From Siphonodentalium dalli (lineage: Eukaryota; Mollusca; Scaphopoda; Gadilida; Siphonodentaliidae), in NCBI GenBank assembly GCA_032622095.1, contig CP136063.1, forward strand, positions 177,733,956-177,797,955: DNA of 64,000 nt, in the 5' to 3' direction. Under the pieces are notes generated by a model. The model was not told the origin of the DNA. It saw only the letters and a program-made list of their open reading frames with translations, and made no database searches. The translations under genes were made by a program, and so were the position numbers. How positions within the stretch are numbered: the first letter of the stretch is position 1; each line of letters opens with the position of its first letter. Shown here piece by piece: positions 54,149 through 64,000 of this stretch.

Positions 54149-54294
54149 CTGGTATTCATGGATGTAGGGGGTGACACCCTCCTATATTTTGCCCACACAG
54201 CATGTATGGACTTCTCATGTTTAATAAGTTTCAGTATGTCCAGCTGGTATCTCTTCAAAATTGCTTTAGTTATTTACATAAACTTCTTTTTCAG

Positions 54295-54385
54295 AATACA
54301 GTACATGTGCGAAAGAGAGTGGGCTATTCCTTGTGTTCCAGTGTAGAAAAGAAGCTAAAAAGATGACAGATTGTCTCTCTGAAAA
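54295..54385 (+). CDS. CMC1: CMC1 exon 3
   Basis: The acceptor is ACTTCTTTTTCAG and the donor GAAAA|GTATGT. The encoded YSTCAKESGLFLVFQCRKEA, ending KKMTDCLSE, completes the first CX9C motif begun in exon 2. It also contains the whole second one (QCRKEAKKMTDC). Both Cys spacings are exactly nine, as needed for the twin CX9C helical hairpin with two disulfides. Confidence 0.9.
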
Positions 54386-55399
54386 GTATGTGTAACAACT
54401 ACTGGCGTATAATGCCATTATATCTATAATCAGTCTAGTTATCATTCTTGTGTACATATTTGAAACAATGTTTTTGACCCATCAAAAATAGCATGATTTT
54501 TAGAGTTTGTCCATTTTGTAATAGGTGGAAACAAAATGTAAAACAGTGATTGATAAATTTTCTCTTTCGTTTAGGAAATCTAATATAAATATAGGAAAAA
54601 TAATTGTATCCCCACTCTCGAAGTGAATAGTGGGTATACTGCATTTATACATGCATATGGCCATCCATCCATCTCTCTAGCTAATGAGCCCAATTGTCCT
54701 TTCAGACAGATTGCCATTCCAAAGGCTATAAATAGCTATTATTCTACAGTTTATTATTCTTTGCTTATCTGGAAATATTTTTATTTTATCCATCTACAGA
54801 GATATGTGAACCATTGTTTATCAGATCTCAATGGAATTTGATATTGATGTTAACCGTCATAAGGCCAAAAAAATATATACCTGTGTTTCTGGTGACATGC
54901 AAGAACAAAATAGGGGCGGGAGGGTGGCTTTTTATTTTATTTTTTCATTTTATTTTCAACTTTGCTCAAAATATATATGAATACCCCCCAGACTACTTCT
55001 TGTTTTTAATGTAAAATAAAGTAATAAATCTAAGTACAATATGTTAGAATATAGTGTAATTTATTGTTTTATTGAATAAAACATGAAAATATAAGTTTGG
55101 TTCGGCTGTGACCTAATTGAAGTGTGGTATAATTTCTGGTTAACAGTACACACGATGTGTCCATTTTACATGGAAATGAATTGGTTTACACAGAAAATAA
55201 AATCAGATGCATGCTAATTGTGCAAAATCAATAAAATGAAAACAGTCGGGGGGTGCCGGAATAGGGGCAGGCGGGTCACCAGAAACACGGGTCTATTTTA
55301 TTTTGGCCTAAATGTTGTACATGTATTGTTCCAAGGCTATTATATTTTGTTTATGTGGAAACTATTTTTTTATCTGTGTTTGCAGATTATTGTATGTCA

Positions 55400-55790
55400 T
55401 TAAAGTGATGTGAAACACTCCGGTTGGGTGATCAAATATAAATGGACAATAATCTTGCTAAAAGTTGTTATTTTTACAAATATTATATACAAATTGAAAA
55501 CACGCATTGTCATTCTTACATATTAATTTAATTCAGTGATGTTGATGGTGAACTCGTTTTCGTTACTTTATTACCGAAATTTGTGTCCCGAATCGCGATG
55601 TAAATATTTACAATTCAGCGTATGTTTTCTATGGAATGGTACCATCGATGTGCTTGAAATGTTCGGCGATATTCGTAGAATGCTACATTCCTCCTGTTGG
55701 CATAGCGCCTGGCTACTAACTCATCAGTTTCACGTACCCGAACAAGTCCATAATATGTTTTTAAGATTTGCTATTGATTTTTTGGAATCA
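55400..55790 (+). repeat. Dispersed repeat, inverted partner of 32600-33020
   Basis: See the entry at 32600-33020. This copy lies in CMC1 intron 3. The rest of that intron (54386-55399, 55791-57935) holds the repeat ends near 54865-55010 and 55270 and no recognisable gene. Confidence 0.7.
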
Positions 55791-57935
55791 GGATAACTTG
55801 AGTAATTTAAAGATAGAAATGGATACCAGGGTTCACACTGGCCAGAAATTCTTTGGTTATTTAGATGCATTTAGTGGAATGGAATAAAAAGATATACCTT
55901 ACTCGTATTTAAATTCGTGCAGTACTATTTTTCACCCACCAGTCAGTGCATGAATTTAAAACTGAGCGAAAAATAGTACGATGCCTGACCGTATGGGAAA
56001 CAAGATCAAGGTTTATGTTGATAAGTTACACACATTACAAAAGGTTAATAGACAATTACGCCTATACATGTAGGCCTATATATTTACAGTCGGTCAACCA
56101 ATATAAAAAATTCAAAACCATCACATCGCCAAGCGATGTACAAATCATGGTATATAACATTGACTATGTTGAAATGCTTGTAAGAAATACACATATTCTG
56201 GGTTGCATATGTGCATGAAAGCATGCCCCCTATTCGCTACCATGGGGTGACACCATGATCATACAGTTTGTGTTAGTTATTTCATCACAACCCACAGCCA
56301 AGTGCTGATTTTTCTGAAGTCAGTTGTCTTCGTGTGTGTGGTTTTCTGTTTTCGAGTTCATTTCATTGATTTCCAGTTCATAACAATTTCAAAATCATAA
56401 TTATTATTTGGAGCATATAACATCCATCATCGTAACAAAATGATGGTGCATGCAAAATATCACCATTTTTTTTTGCAAAATGTAACACGTGACATGGAAT
56501 GGCCTGAATGCACGACGGATGGCTGACAGTTCCTAAAAAAAAAGGAAACTATAAGTTTCATCAAACAATCACAAAGGTGTGCCCCCACCTGCAAATTGCA
56601 GGACTCAGAACAAGTTAATTAATTGATAATATCGAGTTTCAGCATTCACTGCATGATATGTGATAGCCTGTACCGGTACTAGTAACATCTAAGTATACTT
56701 ATGCAAACAAAGTATACACGACTCGCATATGACGTCGCCGAGAACATTGCTGATTAAAATGCAGTAGGTTCCCTGGTTTCCAGAGAATGTCAATCAACTC
56801 CCCATTGGTTCAATCAGATTCAAGGGCGACTGCATTCAGTTCATTGAACACGGTGACAGTCGGCACATTTCCAAGATGTAGTGCCGCCTTTCAAGTATAA
56901 ATATACAGCAACGTCGCCATAAGTTCAAAGCTGCAGTGCCGCCAATTTGTAGAATATACAATGACCCGAAGAGTAACTATGTCGCATCATCAAATGAACT
57001 GCCGACTGTTTGCAACATAAGTTAGTAGTACTCATGTTGTCGGAATCTCTTTGATATGCGATCAAAGGTTGTTAACCCATCGGTTGTAGAATAAACTGTG
57101 TAAAACAAACATGGCATTTTTCGATGTCAAAATAAATAATGCAGATTAATCGACGATGGAAATGGTAATGGATTATCCGCTTTATCAACGGTTCATCAAT
57201 TATACGAATAGTCGTGGCACCCCTAATCTTAATCGTACGGTTGCTGTATTCTCAAGCAATTTTCCAGTCAAAATAGCTACATTGGGGAGGGTTAAGTTTT
57301 TGGATGCCTTTCTAGTACAATGTTACTTATCATCTTCCTTGTTGAATCATTTGATGGGATATTGGCTGTAGTTTCCAATGATACCAAACTTGTGGCCATA
57401 TCATGTACACAAATAATTATGTTGGTGTTGAAAGGAGACCAATTTACTGAATTGATGAATAATTTCATGACGCGTCTCAATGCTTGCCGTCAAGACATCA
57501 TGAATTGACCGAATCTGGTGACAAATGAATGTTCGTATGATAGAGTGACCATCGGCCAAACGGAAGAACACCAGGTTTGCCTTTTTGTGTTAACGTATTA
57601 TGTTTTCTAAATTGAATAGGAAAGGGTGTGGTGTCATCTAAAAATGCAAAATTGTCCGGTGGGTACCATTGGAAAAGACAAAATAATTTTATTTTGCATC
57701 CTGTTTGGGGTCGGCAACATCCAGATTCTCAATTGGGAATAGTTCAGCCTCAAGAAAAAATTGTGGTCCCATAAATTCAGTGAGTGGGGGAGAGGAAACA
57801 CCTCACCTCCGGTGGTGCCCAGACTATATATGTTTCCATTTGGACACAGCTGACCTTCAAACGGCCTTCTACAGGAAAAGAATCCTTATTTCATGTTGAG
57901 ATATTATGTCAGATACGCATTCACTTTCACTTCAG

Positions 57936-58053
57936 GTACAAGGAGAAGGAATTTGTGGATGAATGCACACAAGAGTATCTAAGAGAGAGGGCCGAGTATC
58001 GGCGGACTGGTATAGCGAAGAAACATAAGAAACTGGAGACATCTGTTCATTGA
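57936..58053 (+). CDS. CMC1: CMC1 exon 4 and stop
   Basis: The acceptor is CACTTTCACTTCAG. The encoded YKEKEFVDECTQEYLRERAE, then YRRTGIAKKHKKL, matches the C-terminal EYLxERxExRxTGI block of CMC1. The frame ends in TGA at 58051-58053 after a short basic tail. All exons are free of lesions, in contrast to the Polinton and LINE frames. Confidence 0.9.
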
Positions 58054-58404
58054 TAACAGTTATTGGAATTTCAAGCCTTAAAATTCAGATTATAGATAAT
58101 GAATCTTTATAAAAAGGATGTTATCTACTTATTCAAGGTTGAGTTGAGGAACTAGTGAACATGAATAGTCACAAGCAAATGCTGAACACACAGGAAAGTG
58201 ATGAAATGGAAAATAATTCACTACGGTATCTTGCAATATCAGGCCTCTTAACATTATGGAATCGTGGTTCGTGCTTCACCCACAAAACCTCATCCATAGC
58301 AAGAGGTTCATGGAATAAAAGAACAAACCTGCAAATAGTGTGTCTGTCATTTGTTGAGTGAGGTCCCCCAGAGGATTAATTTAGTGATGCAATATCGCGC
58401 ACAG

Positions 58405-58550
58405 CGCACTAGTGTCACCAAATTCACCCTCTGGGACCTCATCTTGCGTAGGCCTCAACTGCTATGGGAGACCTAGGATCAGATTAAAGTTCCCCAGTTG
58501 AAGTTGGTGATGTTCACCCATTAGGAACCTCGATTGTGCAATTTATCTTC
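58405..58550 (+). repeat. Dispersed repeat shared with 63855-64000
   Basis: Shared blocks are TAGGCCTCAACTGCTATGGG, AAGTTCCCCAGTTGAA and TTGGTGATGTTCACCCATTA. A shorter related piece (CACTCTGGGGACCTCATTCTGC) lies at 58660-58690. Confidence 0.8.
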
Positions 58551-58964
58551 TGCGAATTAGGGGGTATAGAAACTGAGCAGAAGGGATAAAGTAACTAAAA
58601 CAATGTTAATTTGAGATTATAGATACTTCATAGAAGATGATGTGCAGGCTAGCATCACCAAATTCACACTCTGGGGACCTCATTCTGCAAATGACAGGCC
58701 CACTATTTGCAGGCTTGAAAAAGAAAACATTTTTGGAAATGAGTGAAAATTAACATCCCATCTCCACAGAAATCTGACACAAGAAAGGTCATTGTGCTAA
58801 AAGCTTATTATTACTTAGCTTGCCTGTATTTTCAATTCATTGCTGTTGTGTGTGGATAGTTTTATTTTATTATACATGATGATCAGTATGTGATATAAAT
58901 TTATATTAAAAGTAAAATGTAATATTGTTTCTTAGAATTTCTCTCAAAACAATAGTGAACTTGT

Positions 58965-59006
<42 letters not shown>

Positions 59007-59011
59007 GGGGG
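58965..59011 (+). repeat. Poly-G tract of 41 bases plus AGGGGG
   Basis: An uninterrupted G run from 58965 to 59005, then A and five G. It could form G-quadruplexes. Such long runs are also prone to length errors in sequencing. A reading frame through it is a poly-Gly artefact. Confidence 0.9.
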
Positions 59012-59264
59012 TAATTTTTTGGCAGGAAGGACTGCCAAGGAATCCCAGATATAGGCTATATAACTTTTCTCAACATATCTTAACTAAAAACATCATATTT
59101 ATGTTAATGGTACCTCATATAGGCCTTAGTGGAGATGAGATTCACTTATGGCATGTTGTATATGGGATAGTAAAGTGAAAACCTTCCCAACACCCTTTGG
59201 AATTAACTCATTTAGAAAAACTTAGTGAGATCAGGAATCATATAATTTCATCAAAATGTTAAAG

Positions 59265-59690
59265 GTACTTAATGCGATTCGATGTTCACCTTAGAATCAG
59301 ATTCCAACAACAACATTTTTAGAAATGCCACTCCTGTTATTAGAATCGATTCATTGCCCAAAAATAATGTTACCACTGTCAACACTATAAAATTGCCCGA
59401 AACGTGTTATTTATCAACATGTTAGACAAAATTTGGCCTTGTTATCCACAGAAAGCCTCTTGAATTTAGAATTATCCATCTTTATCTGCAATTTGTTCCA
59501 AGACCATCGGCCTGTCGACTGTTTCCTGGGCCACTTATAAATCTTGATGGTGAAATATAATAGATTTCAAAATCGACATCTAATAACTCGGAGCTTTGAT
59601 TGGTGGATTCCTCGACTCGAATATTTTTACCCCCGAATCCAAATAAATAGTAATTAAGGGGCACTTGATCGGATTATGCAGCTTTAAGTA
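59265..59690 (+). repeat. Dispersed repeat shared with 42712-43153
   Basis: Second copy of the family described at 42712. The stretch 59691-60429 shows no gene. Confidence 0.75.
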
Positions 59691-60439
59691 AAAATAGAGT
59701 GGAGACCAATGTGGAAACTTCAACAATCTTGTAAATAAAACAGTTCAGAAAATGTGTAACTGAAATTAGGTGTTTCCTTGATGAACTTATGAATCAAAAT
59801 TGAAACCATAACATTCACTTGGTGCATTTTGATACCAGTAGTATATATAGCATGCTGCTACAAAATTTATATGTGAATTCTGAGTGGGCCGAGGATTATC
59901 GCATGATCTTTTAGGTACTACATGAAACTCCCAACAGTTTTTGTCTAATCCATCCTGGGTTGTCTCAACAGACCCTGAATGTTGTGACATCAGATATTTT
60001 GGAATTTATTTTGGGGAAACACACCACGATCATCCAGTGGAGATTCTTCAATTACAACATCTGGTAAAACCAGAGCTATTTTTTTTTTTTAGAGGTTTAT
60101 GTAATTTATATTTGTAGCCCGATTCTAGCATCAGTGAGACAGACGTGATTACACTGATATGGAAAGTGAATAAGCAGGTAAATGCACTATTTATAGAATT
60201 TATTTGCAAAATATGTAAATATAAATTTCAATATGAATAAATTTAAAAATTCATGTGGATCTTGGTTTTACTAAGACAAGTTCAGTGGCAGTTAATAATT
60301 CTGAAGTGAGTACTTTACCACCTCATATATTGAGAATCTTTCTAATACCAAATACACATTCATCATATTGAACATATTAATATGTACCCAGACTCGGATA
60401 ATATAAGTAGACGACAGGCAGAGAAACATGGGTACCTAT

Positions 60440-60600
60440 GTTATAGATATAGAGGATCTCTAATGAGTCGCAATTCTATACGAAATTTATTAACCGAGTG
60501 CACTAAATTCGATTCGAGCCGAGCTTTAACGAGGCTTGAATCGAATATAGTGGACAAGGTTAATAAATTTTGTATAGAATTACGACAAATTTGAGATTTT
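60440..60600. repeat. Fold-back repeat
   Basis: GTCGCAATTCTATACGAAAT, followed by TTATTAACC and AAATTCGATTCGAGCC, pairs with GGCTTGAATCGAATATAG and ATTTTGTATAGAATTACGAC. Half of it is related to 36230-36310. Nothing else was recognised from 60601 to 62603 beyond a small hairpin at 61915-61985 (AGATAATAAGACCTTATTATCT). Confidence 0.7.
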
Positions 60601-62603
60601 TTTTATCACATAATCACATTTTAGCAAGGAAAAACGGTCTCCAAACGCCTGGGGTTAAACAAATTAATATTGATTTCCTTATCACTTCCAAAGAGAAAGT
60701 AAAGACATCTTCAAGAAAAATAATAGTTCCATTTTAAATGTGACCTTTCATGTTAACAAAATTGTTCAACCGCCCTTATCACCCATATTTATTTCACAGT
60801 CAACACTAAAGAACCCAACACAAATTGAATATCATAATTATAATCTAATTAACATAACAATAAAGTTCCGACATTGACATCGACATAATTGTGCTAAGCT
60901 CTTACGTCACTGCGTGTGTCTTACCAAAAAATATGAGACCAGTTTTAGGGGCTAATTATGTGATAAAATAAGTTAAACAAAAGAAAATTAGGCACTTTAT
61001 TTAAACCGACATTGATCACTCAAACCTCAAAATTATGTATACATAATTTGGTAAGAGGTATCTCAAAGCATACATACACGTACAAGGAAGGTTTCCCAAC
61101 AAATTTGTTATAGCGTTGAAAATACGTGTTTTTATTTCTTGTATTTTTCAATAAATTTGAGATAGTTTTGTTTGTGCTGTGCCTGTTATGTTTGCGTTTA
61201 TACCGGTTCAATTTTAATCAGCAGTCATGTAAAAATTTCACCTGTCAACCATGGGAAGAAAATCTAAAGCTGCTGTCACTCTGAAATATTTATGGTACTG
61301 CATAGTGTTGATGATTAAAATGAAGAGAAACCAGTGTGTGATATTAAAATAGTTTCCAGTTAAGATAGCGCAATCAGTCGCACGTTATTCTGTTTCAGGA
61401 AATTCAATGAATACGAATGACTTAACAAGTATTCAGATCCCAAACATAGTACATGTATTTGAAGCAGTATTTGTTTTATGACTTCAATGCATTTTTCTGG
61501 GGACATATCATGCTCATAGAAAAGTAGTTTGGGTATTTATCAACCTACTTCGACACCTGGAAAAATTCAAAAGCAAATATTATTAGGTGTATTTTGGAGT
61601 GCAAACCAGAATCAAAGCCTTGTGGCTTTAACTTGATTAGCTGAACATTCATACAAATGAATGAATGGGAATCAGCTTAGCGTATGACCCATCAGTAAGT
61701 AGACATTATTAAAGGGTTAATACCTTAAAATTTGATAGTGACTGAGTGCAGTAAACATGACATTCTCCCCTGAGACATAGAATGTGTCTCATGCAAAAAT
61801 CAGCCACTATCCACATTGGAGTTTGAATATCAATAGGTTAAATTTCCATCCTTGGAGACATTGTTACTATCAAATGCATATCTGATGAATGCTTTCTTTA
61901 CTAATATTCAGGGACAAGTAGTTCCCTTAGGAAATGTTCAGATAATAAGACCTTATTATCTGAGCATTTTCCTACAGGGAATAGTAATCCTTCTACACTT
62001 GTATTATCTGTTTGTCGTCTGCTCATATTTCACGACCCAGCTTGTGATATCGATACTAGTATCTTGCCGCAAGATGATTTGAGTTGAAGGAAACTTGGGC
62101 TAAGTGAGTGTAATCAACAAAATATTCGAAATTCATAAAAAAAATATTTGGCAACATTCAACAATCGGCAATAAATAAATGGAATGTAAAGCTTAATTTA
62201 ATGAATAGAAAATCAACTGCTAGAGCATATGCTAGCATTTAATTTAATAGATTGCTGAAAAGTTTTGATTAAACGAAACATACTTATTCACTGATCAAAA
62301 TTTAGATTAAGGACTATCATAGATACTCAATTTTTTGGGGAAATATTGGATAAACTTCAATGTACTAGTATAGAAAAATTTAAATAAACATCACTATTAA
62401 ATGTGTCTTTTGGCTAAATAATATCAAATTAGATTAGTTTTCTGAGAATGAAGAAACATGTTTAACAAATAGATAATAAATGTGCTACAGTAATAAATCT
62501 GGAATTAAAATATTAAGGATACTAATTATAAATTTGAAGATAGATTAACTGTTACTTTTCAAAGCTACACACTGAGTTACATACAAAATTAATATGTTAG
62601 ATA

Positions 62604-62816
62604 CAGTAGTGCCCTAAATAATCGACTCCTTAACCACAGCATAATTATGGGTAATTTTTCAGGATTTAGTCGGAAATATGGCTTGTTGCCATTCATCGGA
62701 AAGCTCTCGGTGAGAGCTTTCCGATGAATTGCAACAAGCCATATTTCCGACTAAATCCTGAAAAATTACCCATAATTATGTTGTGGTTAAGGAGTCGATT
62801 ATTTAGGGCATCACTG
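62604..62816. mobile_element. Fold-back MITE, TA target, pogo/mariner-like, copy 1
   Basis: TA flanks both ends. The ends CAGTAGTGCCCTAAATAATC / GATTATTTAGGGCATCACTG and the whole 213 bp form a near-perfect inverted repeat around GAAAGCTCTCGGTGAGAGCTTTC. The TA duplication and CAGT start suit Tc1/mariner/pogo MITEs. Confidence 0.85.
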
Positions 62817-63329
62817 TAGTACCTTGATAGTTCATAGAAAATCAGATTATAGAGTCAGTGTTCACGCTGACCAGTACAAGTCTTTTGGCCAATTTTTTGG
62901 CCATTTCTGATGTTTGTTTTGGTCAATTTTCAGAAACTATGAAAAGCAAAAAACATGCAATATTTGAGAACAAGAGCATCGCTAGGGCGTGGAAAATATT
63001 GCCTGGTTATTCCAAACAAAGTGCCATAGCTCTGGTGAAAATTGGCTGGCAGAACCCAAATTCGAACTTGACCTGTACCAAATTTCATTCCATTCAGTTG
63101 AGACTATATAAATTTATCATCTGGAAACCAAAAGTGAATGGATAATAACATAATACCAAAATGAAACTAAAAACAATTGAAAAATTGTAAGTAAAACAAA
63201 ATAACAGAAATCCAAGAAAGAAAATAGAAATCCAAAAACAAAATAATTTATAAAAATACAAGAACAAATATGTATTGATTTCCATTTGTACTATATTAAT
63301 ATCAGTATCGTCAACTGATTAAAAACAAT

Positions 63330-63542
63330 GCTGTTATGCCCTAAGTAATCGACTCTTTAACTACAGCAGAATTATGGGTAACTTTTCAGGATTTAGTCGG
63401 AAATATGGCTTGTTGCCATTCATCGGAAAGCTCAGTGAGAGCTTTCCCACGAATGGCAACAAGCCATATTTCCGACTAAAATCCTGAAAAGTTACCCATA
63501 ATTCTGCTGTAGTTAAAGAGTTGATTACTTGGGGCATTACTG
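63330..63542. mobile_element. Fold-back MITE, same family, copy 2
   Basis: About 90% like copy 1 by eye, including GGATTTAGTCGGAAATATGG and the AAGCTCAGTGAGAGCTTT centre. The left terminus is mutated (CTGTTATGCCC); the right is intact (GGGGCATTACTG followed by TA). The two copies lie 0.5 kb apart. Confidence 0.85.
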
Positions 63543-63854
63543 TATTTTGATAATTAAGCATGGACGATTTCTCGTAAATTGTTATCCAAACGTACACAAT
63601 TTAGAAGCTACTGATTAGCTATTAAGAAATGTTGGGGTTTAGTGAGATATTGTGATTTTCTGAGAGATAATATCTGGCACAAGCTCGAAACTTTATCACC
63701 AAAATTAATTTATTTGGCCATGTATGAAAAAATCTGGCCAATGGTCAATTTGTCGTTTGATGAACTTATTATCTGAACATTTCCCACCAATGACTATGAG
63801 TTCTTCTGCACTTGTATTATCTTTGTCGTCTGCTCATTTTATCTGAACATCAGG

Positions 63855-64000
63855 CTAGCATAACCAATTTCACCTTCTGGGAACCTCATTCTGCTTAGGC
63901 CTCAACTGCTATGGGAGATCTATTATAAGATTGAAGTTCCCCAGTTGAAATTGGTGATGTTCACCCATTAATTACCTCAATTATGCATTTTATTGTCTGC
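63855..64000 (+). repeat. Dispersed repeat shared with 58405-58550
   Basis: Runs to the end of the window, so its right boundary is unknown. Confidence 0.75.

Noticed and set aside
58963-59178. Frame with a poly-glycine start
   Set aside because: Product of the poly-G run; no downstream domain.

Overview
Eukaryotic, intron-containing, repeat-dense DNA from what is probably a marine invertebrate; a lophotrochozoan such as a mollusc or brachiopod is my best guess, from the style of the tandem repeats, but that is weakly supported. Only one host gene is confidently recognisable. The rest is a mosaic of transposable elements.

Layout. 1-2.9 kb: a degenerate ACCATGGTA-type repeat field, a fold-back element and two decayed or orphan exons on the minus strand. 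2.9-8.3 kb: an inactivated non-LTR retrotransposon (minus strand; zinc-knuckle protein plus endonuclease, reverse transcriptase, RNase H), itself interrupted by a TTAA-flanked 0.5-kb element. 8.4-11.3 kb: direct and inverted repeats. 11,368-26,971: a 15.6-kb Maverick/Polinton with terminal inverted repeats and a perfect 6-bp target duplication (GTTAGT). 27-32 kb: remnants of a second non-LTR element, a hAT-like BED-finger gene, a tRNA-derived SINE and FLYWCH/MULE (Mutator-like) genes. 33.8-58.1 kb: the host gene CMC1 (mitochondrial COX assembly factor, twin CX9C), four plus-strand exons separated by 9.3, 11.0 and 3.6 kb introns full of MITEs and tandem arrays. 58-64 kb: intergenic repeats, including a 41-bp poly-G run and two pogo/mariner-like fold-back MITEs.

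The Polinton carries, on its minus strand, the expected virus-like set: protein-primed PolB, packaging ATPase, integrase with chromodomain, maturation protease, major and minor capsid proteins, and several small virion or membrane proteins. Genes are packed with spacings or overlaps of a few bases. Several of these genes contain single-base frameshifts or nonsense codons, so this copy looks recently inactivated or its assembly carries indels. Its right-hand 2.5 kb is a less conventional accessory module: two plus-strand genes driven by a duplicated ~187-bp promoter block, and one converging minus-strand gene. All three are followed by perfect histone-type mRNA 3' stem-loops (GGCCCTTTTCAGGGCC). 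One encodes an OTU-like protein whose catalytic Cys position is Ser. PolB and the first accessory gene diverge from a perfect 28-bp inverted repeat that places a TATA box on each strand. The stem-loops suggest that this module uses poly(A)-independent, S-phase-linked 3' end formation, which is the most novel observation in the window.
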